From NCBI GenBank assembly GCA_964016885.1, contig OZ024744.1:112431145-112495144 (forward strand): a stretch of 64,000 nt of DNA, written 5' to 3'. The translations under genes were made by a program, and so were the position numbers. The notes beneath the pieces are model-generated. The model saw only the letters and a program-made list of their open reading frames with translations. It was not told the origin of the DNA and searched no databases. The stretch is from Eledone cirrhosa. Its lineage: Eukaryota > Mollusca > Cephalopoda > Octopoda > Eledonidae. Below, piece after piece: positions 1 to 15,800 of the stretch (position 1 is the first letter of the stretch; the number at the start of each line of letters is the position of its first letter).

Positions 1-35
1 TAAATATGTCGGTGGATATATGTATATATATATAT

Positions 36-121
<86 letters not shown>

Positions 122-270
122 GTGAGTGTGTGTGTGTGAATATCTATGTTTATGTATAGAATATATGCATTTATGTATGTGTGTGTGTATATATATGTAA
201 GTGAATCGTATGTGCGAACGCATACATGTCTATTTAGATATGTATGTATGTATGTATCTATCTTTCTATG

Positions 271-305
<35 letters not shown>

Positions 306-330
306 ATAAGAGTGTGGAGTGGGGAAGAAC
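1..330. repeat. TA / TG microsatellite block
   Basis: Long (TA)n tracts (about 25-120 and 270-290) alternate with TATG and TG runs. Short open frames through it are low-complexity Tyr/Val/Cys strings and are not genes. The stretch from 331 to 392 is unremarkable. Confidence 0.95.
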
Positions 331-391
331 TGAAAGGGTATGTGCGGTGAGAGACGGAGTGAACGACCTAGGGATAGAAAGATAGGGAGAA

Positions 392-392
<1 letters not shown>

Positions 393-423
<31 letters not shown>
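393..423. repeat. (GA)n microsatellite
   Basis: About 15 GA units. From 424 to 570 the sequence is purine-rich and unique-looking, and no gene is seen. Confidence 0.95.
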
Positions 424-426
<3 letters not shown>

Positions 427-570
427 CGAAGGACGAATAGAGTGTATTTATTATAAGGGAGAGAAAGTTTAAGACTGATGTAGTAATGATGGTGGCGGGG
501 TAGGGAAAGTAGAGAGGATAAACATTGAGGGTGAGGGAAAGTTAAAGAAGGAAAGTGATAGATACATAGA

Positions 571-1452
571 AAGGTAGGTAGGTAAGGGTGGGAGGTAGAG
601 AGGTAGGTAGGTAGAGAGGGAGGGAGGTGGATAGGTAGGTAGGTAGATAGGTAGGTAGGGAGGTAGGTAGGTAGGTAGGTAGGGTGGTAGGTAGGTAGGT
701 AGGTAGGTAGATAGGTAGGTGGGTAGGTAGGTAGGTAGGTAAGTAGGTAGGTAGGTAGGTGGGTAGGTAGGTAGGTAGATAGGTAGGGAGGTAGGTAGGT
801 AGGTGGGTAGGTAGGTAGGTAGATAGGTAGGTGGGTAGGTAGGTAGGTAGGTGGGTAGGTAGGTAGGTAGATAGGTATGTGGGTAGGTAGGTAGGTAGGT
901 AGGTAGGTAGGTAGGTAGGTAAGTAGGTAGGTAGGTAGGTAGGTGGGTAGATAGGTAGGTGGGTAGGTAGGTAGGTAGATAGGTATGTAGGAAGGTAGGT
1001 AGGTAGGTAGGTAGATAGGTAGGTAAGTAGGTGGGTAGGTAGGTAGGTAAGTAAATAGGTAGGTAGGTAGGTAGGTAGATAGGTATGTAGGGAGGTAGGT
1101 AGGTAGGTAGATAGGTAGGTAGGTGGGTAGGTAGGTAGGTAGGTAGGTGGGTAGGTAGGTAGGTGGGTAGGTAGGTAGGTAGGTAGGTAGATGGGTAGGT
1201 AGGTAGATAGGTAGGTGGGTAGGTAGGTAGATAGGTATCTATGGAGGTAGGTAGGAGGGTAGATAGGTAGGTGGGTAGGTTGTAGGTAAGTAAATAGGTA
1301 GGTAGGTAAGTAGGTAGGTAAGTAGGTAGGTAGGTAAGTAGGTAGGTAGGTAGGTGGGTAGGTAGATAGGTAGGTAGGTAGGTAGGTAGGTAGGTAGGTA
1401 GGTAGGTAAGGAGGTAGATAGGTAGGTTGGTAGGTAGGTAGGTAGGTAGGTA
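571..1452. repeat. (GGTA)n tetranucleotide array, about 0.9 kb
   Basis: Nearly uninterrupted GGTA units with recurrent GGTG, GATA and GTAA variants. Variant-bearing blocks recur within the array (for example GGTGGGTAGGTAGGTAGGTA), so blocks of units have been duplicated. The strand is almost C-free. Confidence 0.95.
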
Positions 1453-1549
1453 GATTGGAAGGCAGGTAGATTGGAAGACAGGTAGATTGGAAGGCAGGTA
1501 GATTGGAAGGCAGGTAGATTGGAAGGCAGGTAGATTGGAAGGCAGGTAG
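1453..1549. repeat. 16-bp tandem repeat, six copies
   Basis: GATTGGAAGGCAGGTA starts at 1453, 1469, 1485, 1501, 1517 and 1533; the second copy has GACA for GGCA. It directly continues the GGTA array and ends in GGTA, so it looks like a local derivative of it. Confidence 0.93.
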
Positions 1550-1830
1550 ATCGAGAGAGTTTCTGGAGGGAGACGAAGTATTGAGTAAAGGTGGAGGTGG
1601 ACCGGCTAGTAGGTGAGGTGATAGACTGAAAGAAGCAAGAGAGGAGGGAAAAGTAGTCGGAAAGAAGAAGAAAGTAGTGAAGGTGGAAAAAGGGTGGTGG
1701 GAAAAGGATAATAATCGTTGGGTGTCAGTGTGTGTACTTATTGTGGGTGTGACCTACCTAGTTTAAAGCTCGCCTGTCTTTCTCTATCACTATGCGCTTA
1801 TATGTTTGTGTCTGTGTGTTTGTTTATCTG
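1550..1830. other. Unique purine-rich spacer, no gene seen
   Basis: About 280 bp of AG-rich sequence turning mixed after about 1700. Open frames here and in the following module are Ser/Leu/Cys/Val low-complexity translations of CT and TG runs. Nothing recognisable as coding. Confidence 0.7.
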
Positions 1831-2012
1831 TCAAAGTCTGTGTGTGTGTGTGCAGTGTGTGCAGTGTGTGCAGCGTGTATATATATACGTTTGTTTAGTA
1901 TGTGTATCGGCTTCTCTCTCTCTCTCCTTCACGTGTGTATGTGTGTGTGTGTGTGTGCAGTGTGTGCAGAGTGTATATATATATATACGTTTGTTTAGTA
2001 TGTGTGTATCGG

Positions 2013-2046
<34 letters not shown>

Positions 2047-2115
2047 TCACGTGTGTATGTGTGTGTGCAGTGTGTGCAGAGTGTATATATATATACGTTT
2101 GTTTAGTATGTGTGT

Positions 2116-2177
<62 letters not shown>

Positions 2178-2192
2178 TCACTCCGTCTTTTT
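1831..2192. repeat. Compound TG/TA/CT module repeated about three times
   Basis: A composite unit is repeated: TGTGCAG steps, a short TA run, the conserved ACGTTTGTTTAGTATGTG, then a (TC)n run ending CCTTCACGTGTG. The conserved block lies at 1887, 1987 and 2095, so the period is about 100-108 bp. The difference in length comes mostly from the CT tract, which grows to about 70 bp in the last unit. Confidence 0.9.
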
Positions 2193-2257
2193 CTGTGTTG
2201 ATGTACATCAGTCTCCATTGCCATATGTATTATGCATGAGAAAGGATTGTCAGAGAA

Positions 2258-2530
2258 ATACACACACACACACACGCGCACACACACACAAACACACACA
2301 CACACAAACACACACGCACACACACACACGCACACACGCGCACACACACACGCACACGCACACACGCACACACACACATACATTCATACATACATGTATA
2401 CACACCATATAAACACAAGCATGCACATGTACACGCGATACACACACGCACGCACACGCAATACACACACAGACACACACACACACACATACATACATAT
2501 ATATATATATACATACATATATATATAAAC
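2258..2530. repeat. (CA)n then (TA)n microsatellites
   Basis: CACACA runs with CG interruptions to about 2490, then TACATA and TA runs to 2528. Open frames on both strands are His/Thr or Val/Cys shadows of the repeat. Confidence 0.95.
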
Positions 2531-2749
2531 GGAAACAACACAGTACAATGAATATATTAGTTTTACGATTGATATAGTAGGAAAAGGGTGTCTTTAAGTT
2601 TCGGACGCATGTCCTTCATTGGAAGAGAAAATGAGAAATAAAATTTGAAATAGAAAGATAGAAAGTGAGAAGGAACATAAATGCCTTTTGGGTTGGGTTG
2701 GGGGGGGGTAGGAGCACGTATTGTATTCAGTCAGCCATATATATATATA
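2531..2749. other. Unique sequence, no gene seen
   Basis: AT-rich sequence with a G-run near 2700-2710. It contains TTTCGGACGCATGTCCTTCATTGG, written here only as a hint (TTTCGGACGCATGTCC), which resembles the ends of some cephalopod retroelements, but I cannot assign it. Confidence 0.5.
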
Positions 2750-2960
2750 AGGTATTGCAAGTTAGGGTGTTAGGCTTCTGATCGTATTGTCATGAGTTCG
2801 CTTCCTAGACTCTTCGTTTCACATAGCTTCATTCTACACAGCGGAAAATGAACGCCGGCAACAGTAGCTGGGTGGGGGTGTTAATCCTGCGATGGACTTG
2901 CCTCATGTCCAGGCGGTGAAAGGTGGGGAACTTTTCTACTTTCTCTCACTTAACGCCAAT
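2750..2960 (+). mobile_element. Old tRNA-derived SINE-like copy
   Basis: A box-A-like stretch (GTTAGGGTGTTAGGC, near 2762) is followed about 35 bp later by a box-B-like GAGTTCGCTTCC, the spacing of a tRNA-related pol III promoter. The 3' part has TGCGATGGACTTGCCTCATG, which I recall as a conserved SINE body motif in molluscs. It has diverged and target-site duplications are not obvious. Family name not assigned. Confidence 0.55.
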
Positions 2961-3330
2961 GAAAACAAGCAGAAAATCCAGCCCAATATTCTATAGACAT
3001 TTTTTAAAAAAACAAAATACATTAGCAGTAATGTTTGTCGAGATATAGAGTTTTGTTTTTCCTACAATCTGGCCCCATAGCTGTTATTTTACTGCCGACG
3101 GTGACAGTAACTGAAGATTTTATTCTGAGATATATGGAAACTATTTTAATATGGTCACTTGATGACGTTAACCGTTTCTTGACAGGAAACTAGGAATATA
3201 ACAATATCTCAGTTTAAATAAAAACTTTGGAGGGTTCCATTGATTTTTAAAAACAATAAAAGTTTATAATAAACAGCTTCCTATACAAATATAGACCAAT
3301 AAAACCAACCACACCCACTTAACTCACACA
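2961..3330. other. AT-rich unique sequence, no gene seen
   Basis: Low-GC sequence leading into the satellite. It contains no long open frame and no recognisable element. Confidence 0.6.
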
Positions 3331-6300
3331 CACTATGTATGTTAACCACACATACACTCATCACACACACCTCACACATACACCAAACACATTCACCACA
3401 CACGTTCACCACACACATTCACCACACATATTCACCACACACATTCACCACACACACCACACACATTCACCACACACATTCACCACACACATTCACCACA
3501 CACACACTACACACACATTCACCACACACATTCACCACACACATTCACTACACACACACACCACACACATTCGCCACACACATTCACCACACACATTCAC
3601 CACACACATTCACCACACACACACCACACACATTCACCACAGACATTCACCACACACATTCACCACTCACATTCACCACACACATTTACCACACGCATTC
3701 ACCACACACATTCACCACACACATTCACCACACACATTCACCACACACATTCACCCCACACATTTACCACACATATACACCACACACATTCAGCAAACAC
3801 CTTCACCACACACATTCACCACACACATTCACCAGAGACATTTACCACACACATACACCACACACATACACCACACACATACACCACACACATTCACCAC
3901 ACACATTCATCACACACATTTACGACAAACATTTACCACATACATACACCACACACATTCACCACACACATTTACGACACACATTCACCACACACATTTA
4001 CCACATATACACCACACACATTCACCACACACATATTCACCACACACATACACTACACACATTCACCACACACATACACTACACACATTCACCACACACA
4101 TACACTACACACATTCACCACACACATACACCACACATATTCACCACACACAAACACCACACACATTCACCACACACACACCACACATATTCACCACACA
4201 CATACACCAGACACATACACCACACACATTCACCACACACATTCATCACACACATTCACCACACACATTCACCAGACACATTCACCACACACATTCACCA
4301 GACACATTCACCACACACATTCACCACACACAATTACCACACACATTCACCTCACACTTACCATACACATTCACCACACACTTTCACCACACACACATTC
4401 ACCAGACACACACACCACAGACATTCACAACACACACATTCACCACACACATTCACCAGACACATTCACCACACACATTCTCCACACACACACCACACAT
4501 ATTCACCACACACATACACCAGACACATACACCAGACACATACACCACACACATTCACCACACACAATTACCACACACATTCACCTCACACTTACCATAC
4601 ACATTCACCACACACTTTCACCACACACACATTCACCAGACACACACACCACAGACATTCACAACACACACATTCACCACACACATTCACCACACACTTT
4701 CACCACACACACATTCACCACACACACACACCCCAGACATTCACCACACACATTCACCACACACATTCACCACACACGTTCACCACACACGTTCACCACA
4801 CACATTCACCACACACATTCACCACACACATACACTACACACATTCACCACACACATTCACCACTAACATTCAGCACACACATTCACCACACACATTCAC
4901 CACACACATTCACCAAACACATTCAACAGACACACATTCACCACACACATTCAGCACACACATACCACACACATTCACCACACACACATTCACCACGCAC
5001 ATACACCACACACAAACACCACACACATTCACCACACACACACACGCAACACATATTCACCACACACACATTCACCACACACATACACCACACACATACA
5101 CCACACACACACACCACACACACATTCACCACACACATTCACCACACACATTCACCACACACACACACATTCACCACACACATTCACCACACACATTTAC
5201 CACACATACATTCACCACACACACTTTCACCACACTCACACACACAACACACATTCACCACACACATTCACCACACACATTCACCACACACATTCACCAC
5301 ACACATTCACCACACACATTCACCACACACACAATCACCACGCACATTTACCATACACATTTACCACATACACTCACCAAAGACATTCACCACACATATA
5401 CACAACACACATACTCCACACACATACACCACACACATTCAACACAATCATTCACCACACACATTCACCACACACATACATCACACACAGTCACAACACA
5501 CATTCACCACACACATTCACCACACACATTCACCACACACGTTCACCTCACACATTCACCGCACACGTTCACCACACACATTCATCACACACATTCACCA
5601 CATACTCCACACACGTTCACCACACACATACACCACACACATTTACCACAGACATTTAACACACACCTGCACCACACACATTTCCACACACATTCACCGC
5701 ACACATTCACCACACACACATTCAGCACACACATTGACCACACACATTCATCACACGCATTTACCACACATATTTACTACATACACTCACTAAAGACATA
5801 TACCACACACATTCAACACAAACATACACCACACACATTCAACACAGACATTTAACACACACCTGCACCACACACATTTCCACAAACATTCACCGCACAC
5901 ACATTCAGCACACACATTCACCACACACACATTCAGCACACACATTCACCACACACATTCATCACACGCATTTACCACACATATTTGCCACATACACTCA
6001 CTAAAGACATATACCACACACATTCACCACAAACACACACCACACACATACACCACACACATTCAGCACACACACACACATTCACCACACACATTCACCA
6101 CACACATTTACCACACACACATTCACAACACACACATTCACCACACACATTCACCACACACATTCACCACACACATACAGCACACACATACCACACAGAT
6201 TCACCACACATATTCACCACACACATTCACCACACACATTTACCAAATACACACACCACAGACATTTACAACACACATTCACCACACACATTCACCACAC

Positions 6301-8769
6301 ACATTCACCACACACATTCACCACACACATTCACCAGACACATTCACCACACACATTCACCACGCACATTCACCTCACACATTTCACACACACATACACC
6401 ACACACATTCACCATACACACCACACACATTCACCACACCCATTCACCAGACACATTTACCACACACGTTTACCACACACATTCACAACACACATTTACC
6501 ACACACATTCACCACACACAATTACCACACACATTCACCTCACACTTACCATATACATTCACCACACACTTTCACCACACACACATTCACCACACACATA
6601 CACCACACACAGTCACAACACACATTCACCACACACATTCACCACACACATTCACCACACACATTCACCACACACATTCACCACACACATTTCCACACAC
6701 ATACACCGCACACATTCACCACACACACATTCAGCACACACATTCATCACACACATTTACCACACATATTTACCACATACACTCACTAAAGACATATACC
6801 ACACACATTCACCACACACACACACATTCACCACACACATTCACCACACACATTTACCACACACACAATCACCACACACACTTTCACCACACTCACACAC
6901 ACAACACACATTCACCACACACATTCACAACACACATTCACAACACACATACTCCACACACATACACCACACACATTCAACACACACATTTACCACACAC
7001 ATTCACCACACACTGTTACCACACACATTCTCCTCACACTTACCATACACATTCACCACACACATTTACCACACACACACCACAGACATTCACCACACAC
7101 ATTCACCACACACATTCACCACACACATACACCACACACATTCACCACACACATTCACCACACACATTCACCACACACATTCACCACACACTTTCACCAC
7201 ACACACACACCACACACATTCACCACACACACACACCACACACATTCACCACACACGTTCACCACACACACATTCACCACACACATTCACCACACACACT
7301 TTCACCACACACATTCACCACACACATACAGCACACACATACCACACACATTCACCACACACACATTCACCACACACAAACACCACACACATTCACCACA
7401 CACACATTCACCACACACATTCACCACACACATTCACCACACACATTCACCACACACATTGACAACACATATTTACCACACACTTTCACCACACACATTC
7501 ACCACACAAATTAACCACACACACATTCACCACACACATTCACCACACACATTCACCACACACCTTCACCACTAACATTCACCACATACATTAACCACAC
7601 GCATTTACCACACACATTAACCACACACATAAACCACACGCATTTACAACACACATTCACCACATACATTAACCACACACACATTTACCACACACATTCA
7701 CCACACACATTCACCACACACACATTCACCACATACATTCACCACACACATTTACCACACACATTCACCACACACATTAACCACACACATAAACCACACG
7801 CATTTACAACACACATTCACCACACACATTCACCATACAGACATTCACCACACACATTCACCACACACATTCACCACACACATTCACCACACACATTTAC
7901 CACACGCATTTACAACACATATTCACCACACACATTCACCATACAGACATTCACCACACACATTCACCACACACATTCACCACACACATTCACCACACAC
8001 ATTCACCACACACATTCACCAGAAACATTTACCACACACACATTCACCACACTCACACACAACACACATTCACCACACACACACCACACACATTTACCAT
8101 ACACATTCACCACACACATTCACCACACACATACACCACACACACATTCACCACACACACTACACACATTCACCACACACACATTCACTACACACATACA
8201 CCACACAGAAACACCACACACATTCACCACACACACACCACACATATTCAGCACACACACATTCACCACACACACACACACCACACACATACACCACACA
8301 AACACACCACACACACATTCACCACACACATTCACCACACACATTCACCACACACACACACCACACACATTCAACACAGACATTCACCACACACATTCAC
8401 CACACACATTCACCACACACACACACCACACGCATTCACCTCACACATTTCCCACACACATACACTACACATTCACCACACACATACACCACACATTCAC
8501 CATACACACCACACACATTCACCACACCCATTCACCAGACACATTTACCACACACATACACCACACACATTTACCATACACATTCACCACACACATTTAC
8601 CACACACATTCACCACATACACACACCTTAGACATTCACCACACACACATTCACCACACACATTCACCACACACATTCACCACAAACATTCACCAAACAC
8701 ATTCAACAGACACACATTCACCACACACACATTCAGCACACACATACACCACACACAAACACCACACAC

Positions 8770-11700
8770 ATTCACCACACAAACACACACCACACATATT
8801 CACCACACACACATTCACCACACACATACACCACACACATACACCACACACACACACACCACACACACATTCACAACACACGTTCACTACACACATTCAA
8901 CACACACATTCACCACACACATTCACCACACACATTCACCACACACATTCACTACACACATACACCACACACATACACCACACACACACCACACACACAT
9001 TTACCACACACATTCACCACACACATTCACTACACACATACACCACACACACACACACCTCACACACATTCACCACACACATTCACCACACACACACACA
9101 TTCACCACACACATTCACCACACACATTTACCACACACACATTCACCACACACACTTTCACCACACTCACACACACAACACACATTCACAACACACATTC
9201 ACAACACACATACTCAACACACATACACCACACACATTCAACACAATCATTCACCACACACATTCACCTCACACATACACCACACACAGTCACAACACAC
9301 ATTCACCACACATATTCACCACACACATTCACCACACACATTCATCACACACATTCACCACATACTCCACACACATTCACCACACACATTCACCACACAC
9401 TTTCATCACACACATTCACCACACACATACACCACACACATTCACCACACACATTCACCACACACATTCACCACACACATTTACCACACACACTTTCACC
9501 ACACTCACACACCACACACTTTCACCACACACATTCACCACACACATTCACCACACACTTTCATCACATACATTCACCACACACATTCACCACACACATT
9601 CACCACACACATTCACCACACACATTCACCACACACATTCACCACACACATTCACCACACACATTTACCACACACACTTTCACCACACTCACACACCACA
9701 CACTTTCACCACACACATTCACCACACACATTCACCACACACATTCAACACATACATGCACCAATAACATTCACCTCACACATTCACCACATACACACAC
9801 CTTAGACATTCAACACACACACATTCACAACACACACATTCACCACACACATTCACCACACACATTCACCACACACACATTCACCACACACATTCACCAC
9901 ACACATACAGCACACACATACCACACACATTCACCACACACATTGACCACACACAAACACTACACACATTCACCACACACACACACACCACACATATTCA
10001 CCACACACATTCACCACACACATACACCACACACATTCACCACACACACACACCACACACATTCAACTCACACATTTCCCACACACATACACCACACACA
10101 TTCACCACACACATTCACCATACACACCACACACTTTCACCACACCCATTCACCAGACACATTTACCACACACATACACCACACACATTTACCATACACA
10201 TTCACCACACACAATTACCACACACATTCACCACACACTTTCACCACACACACATTCACCACACACACACACCACAGACATTCACCACACACATTCACCA
10301 CACACATTCACCAAACACATACCCCACACACATTCACCACACACATTCACCACACACATACACCACACACATTCACCACACACATTCACCAAACACATTC
10401 ACCACACAAATTCACCGCACACACACACCACACACATTCACCACACACATTCACCACACACACTCACCACACACACACATTCACCACACACATTCACCAC
10501 ACATATTCACCACACACATTCACCACACACATTGATCACACACATTTACCACACACATTCACCACACACATACACCACACACATTCAGCACACACATTCA
10601 CCACACACATTTACCACACACATTCACCACACACACACACCACACACATACACCACACACATACACCACACACATTTACCTCACACATTCACCACACACA
10701 TTCACCACACACACACACCACAGACATACACCACAGACGTACACCACACACATTAACCATACACATTCACCACACACATTCACCACGCACATACACCACA
10801 CACAGTCACAACACACATTCACCACACACATTCACCATACACATTCACCACACACATTCACCACACACATTCACCACACACATTCACCACACACATTCAC
10901 CACACACATTCACCATACACATTCACCACACACATACACCACACACATTCACCACACACAATCACCACACACATACTCCACACACATTCATCACACACAT
11001 TCACCACATACTCCACACACATTCACCACACACATACACCACACACATTCAACACAGACATTCAACACACACCTGCACCACACACATTTCCACACACATT
11101 CACCTCACACATTCACCACACACACATTCAGCACACACATTCACCACACACATTCATCACACGCATTTACCACACATATTTACCACATACACTCACTAAA
11201 GACATATACCACACACATTCACCACACACATACACCACACACATACACCACACACATTCACCACACACACATTCAGCACACACATTCACCACACACACAT
11301 TCAGAACACACATTGACCACACACATTCATCACACGCATTTACCACACATATTTACCACATACACTCACTGAAGACATATACCACACACATTCACCACAC
11401 ACATACACCACACACATACACCACACACATTCACCACACACACATTCAGCACACACATTCACCACACACACATTCAGAACACACATTGACCACACACATT
11501 CATCACACGCATTTACCACACATATTTACCACATACACTCACTAAAGACATATACCACACACATTCACCACACACATACACCACACACATACACCACACA
11601 CATTCACCACACACACATTCAGCACACACATTCACCACACACACATTCAGAACACACATTGACCACACACATTCATCACACGCATTTACCACACATATTT

Positions 11701-12824
11701 ACCACATACACTCACTAAAGACATATACCACACACATTCACCACAAACATACACCACACACATACACCACACACATTCACCACACACACACACATTCACC
11801 ACACACATTCACCACACACACATTCAGAACACACATTGACCACACACATTCATCACACGCATTTACCACACATATTTACCACATACACTCACTAAAGACA
11901 TATACCACACACATTCACCACACACATACACCACACACATACACCACACACATTCACCACACACACATTCAGCACACACATTCACCACACACACATTCAG
12001 AACACACATTGACCACACACATTCATCACACGCATTTACCACACATATTTACCACATACACTCACTAAAGACATATACCACACACATTCACCACACACAT
12101 ACACCACACACATACACCACACACATTCACCACACACATACACCACACACATACACCACACACATTCACCACACACACACACATTCACCACACACATTCA
12201 GCACACACATTCACCACACACACATTCAGAACACACATTGACCACACACATTCATCACACGCATTTACCACACATATTTACCACATACACTCACTAAAGA
12301 CATATACCACACACATTCACCACAAACATACACCACACACATACACCACACACATTCACCACACACACACACTTTCACCACACACATTCACCACACACAT
12401 TTACCACACACACATTCACAACACACACATTCACCACACACATACACCACACACATACACCACACACATTCACCACACACACACACATTCACCACACAAA
12501 TTCACCACACACATTTACCACACACATTTACCACACACACATTCACCACACACACTTTCACCACACTCATACACACAACACACATTCATCACACACATTC
12601 ACCACACACATTCACCATACACATTCACCACACATATTTACCACACACATTTCACCACACACAGTCACCACACACATTCACCACACACATTTACCACACA
12701 CAGTCACCACACACATTCACCACACACATTCACCACACATATTCACCACACACACCACACACATTCACCACACACATACACCACACACATACACCACACA
12801 CATTCACCACACACAATTTCACCA
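8770..12824. repeat. Large tandem duplication in the 13-bp array, copy A
   Basis: Rare variants recur in the same order in copy B. CGTTCACTAC at 8881 recurs at 12928 (offset 4047), ACACAATCAT at 9241 recurs at 13290 (offset 4049), and CATACATGCA at 9751 recurs at 14301 (offset 4550). The offset step between about 9250 and 9750 shows roughly 500 bp of extra units in copy B. Copy A ends near the AATTTCAC block at about 12815. Borders are approximate. Confidence 0.82.
11150..12430. repeat. 173-bp higher-order repeat within copy A
   Basis: The rare marker ACTCACTAAAGACATATACC occurs at 11191, 11364 (GAAGAC variant), 11537, 11710, 11887, 12060 and 12289. The intervals are 173, 173, 173, 177, 173 and 229. 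Each unit also carries ATTCAGAACACACATTGACC and an ACGCATTTACC block in fixed order. The 173-bp period is not a multiple of 13. Confidence 0.92.
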
Positions 12825-15800
12825 CACAAACACACACCACACATATTCACCACACACACATTCACCACACACATACACCACACACATACACCACACACAC
12901 ACACACCACACACACATTCACAACACACGTTCACTACACACATTCAACACACACATTCACCACACACATTCACCACACACATTCACCACACACATTCACT
13001 ACACACATACACCACACACATACACCACACACACACCACACACACATTCACCACACACATTCACCACACACATTCACTACACACATACACCACACACACA
13101 CACACCTCACACACATTCACCACACACATTCACCACACACACACACACATTCACCACACACATTCACCACACACATTTACCACACACACATTCACCACAC
13201 ACACTTTCACCACACTCACACACACAACACACATTCACAACACACATTCACAACACACATACTCCACACACATACACCACACACATTCAACACAATCATT
13301 CACCACACACATTCACCTCACACATACACCACACACAGTCACAACACACATTCACCACACATATTCACCACACACATTCACCACACACATTCATCACACA
13401 CATTCACCACATACTCCACACACATTCACCACACACATTCACCACACACATTTACCACAGACATTTAACACACACCTGCACCACACACACACACCACACA
13501 CATTTCTACACACATTCACCACACACACATTCACCACACACATTTACCACACACATTCACCACACACATTCACCACAGACACACATTTACCACACACATT
13601 TACCACACACATTCACCACACACATTCACCACAGACACACATTCACGACACACATTTACCACACACATTCACCACACACAATTACCACACACATTCACCT
13701 CACACTTACCATACACATTCACCACACACTTTCACCACACACACATTCACCACACACACACCACAGCCATTCACCACACACATTCACCAAACACGTTCAC
13801 CACACACATACACCACACACATTCACCACACACATTCATCACATACATTCACCATACACATTCACCACACACATTCACCACACACTTTCATCACATACAT
13901 TCACCACACACATTCACCACACACATTCATCACACACATTCACCACACACTTTCATCACACACATTCACCACACACATACACCACACACATTCACCACAC
14001 ACATTCACCACACACATTCACCACACACATTTACCACACACACTTTAACCACACTCACACACCACACACTTTCACCACACACATTCACCACACACATTCA
14101 CCACACACTTTCATCACATACATTCACCACACACATTCACCACACACATTCACCACACACATTCACCACACACATTCACCACACACATTCACCACACACA
14201 TTCACCACACACATTTACCACACACACTTTCACCACACTCACACACCACACACTTTCACCACACACATTCACCACACACATTCACCACACACATTCAACA
14301 CATACATGCACCAATAACATTCACCTCACACATTCACCACATACACACACCTTAGACATTCAACACACACACATTCACAACACACACATTCACCACACAC
14401 ATTCACCACACACATTCACCACACACACATTCACCACACACATTCACCACACACATACAGCACACACATACCACACACATTCACCACACACATTGACCAC
14501 ACACAAACACTACACACATTCACCACACACACACACACCACACATATTCACCACACACATTCACCACACACATACACCACACACATTCACCACAAACACA
14601 CACCACACACATTCAACTCACACATTTCCCACACACATACACCACACACATTCACCACACACATTCACCATACACACCACACACATTCACCACACCCATT
14701 CACCAGACACATTTACCACACACATACACCACACACATTTACCATACACATTCACCACACACAATTACCACACACATTCACCACACACTTTCACCACACA
14801 CACATTCACCACACACACACACCACAGACATTCACCACACACATTCACCACACACATTCACCAAACACATACCCCACACACATTCACCACACACATTCAC
14901 CACACACATACACCACACACATTCACCACACACATTCACCAAACACATTCACCACACAAATTCACCGCACACACACACCACACACATTCACCACACACAT
15001 TCACCACACACACACACCACACACACACACCACACACATACACACATTGAACGCAGACATTCACCACACACACACACACATCACACACATTCACCACACA
15101 CATTCACCACACATATTCACCACACACATTCACCACACACATTGATCACACACATTTACCACACACATTCACCACACACATACACCACACACATTCAGCA
15201 CACACATTCACCACACACATTTACCACACACATTCACCACACACACACACCACACACATACACCACACACATACACCACACACATTCACAACACACATTT
15301 ACCTCACACATTCACCACACACATTCACCACACACACACACCACAGACATACACCACAGACGTACACCACACACATTCACCACACACATTCACCACGCAC
15401 ATACACCACACACAGTCACAACACACATTCACCACACACATTCACCATACACATTCACCACACACATTCACCACACACATTCACCACACACATTCACCAC
15501 ACACACATTCACCACACACATTCACCATACACATTCACCACACACATACACCACACACATTCACCACACACAATCACCACACACATACTCCACACACATT
15601 CATCACACACATTCACCACATACTCCACACACATTCACCACACACATACACCACACACATTCAACACAGACATTCAACACACACCTGCACCACACACATT
15701 TCCACACACATTCACCTCACACATTCACCACACACACATTCAGCACACACATTCACCACACACATTCATCACACGTATTTACCACACATATTTACCACAT

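Noticed and set aside
571..1452. Telomere-like repeat
   Set aside because: The unit is GGTA, not TTAGGG or a known variant, and it lies inside the sequence between other simple repeats.
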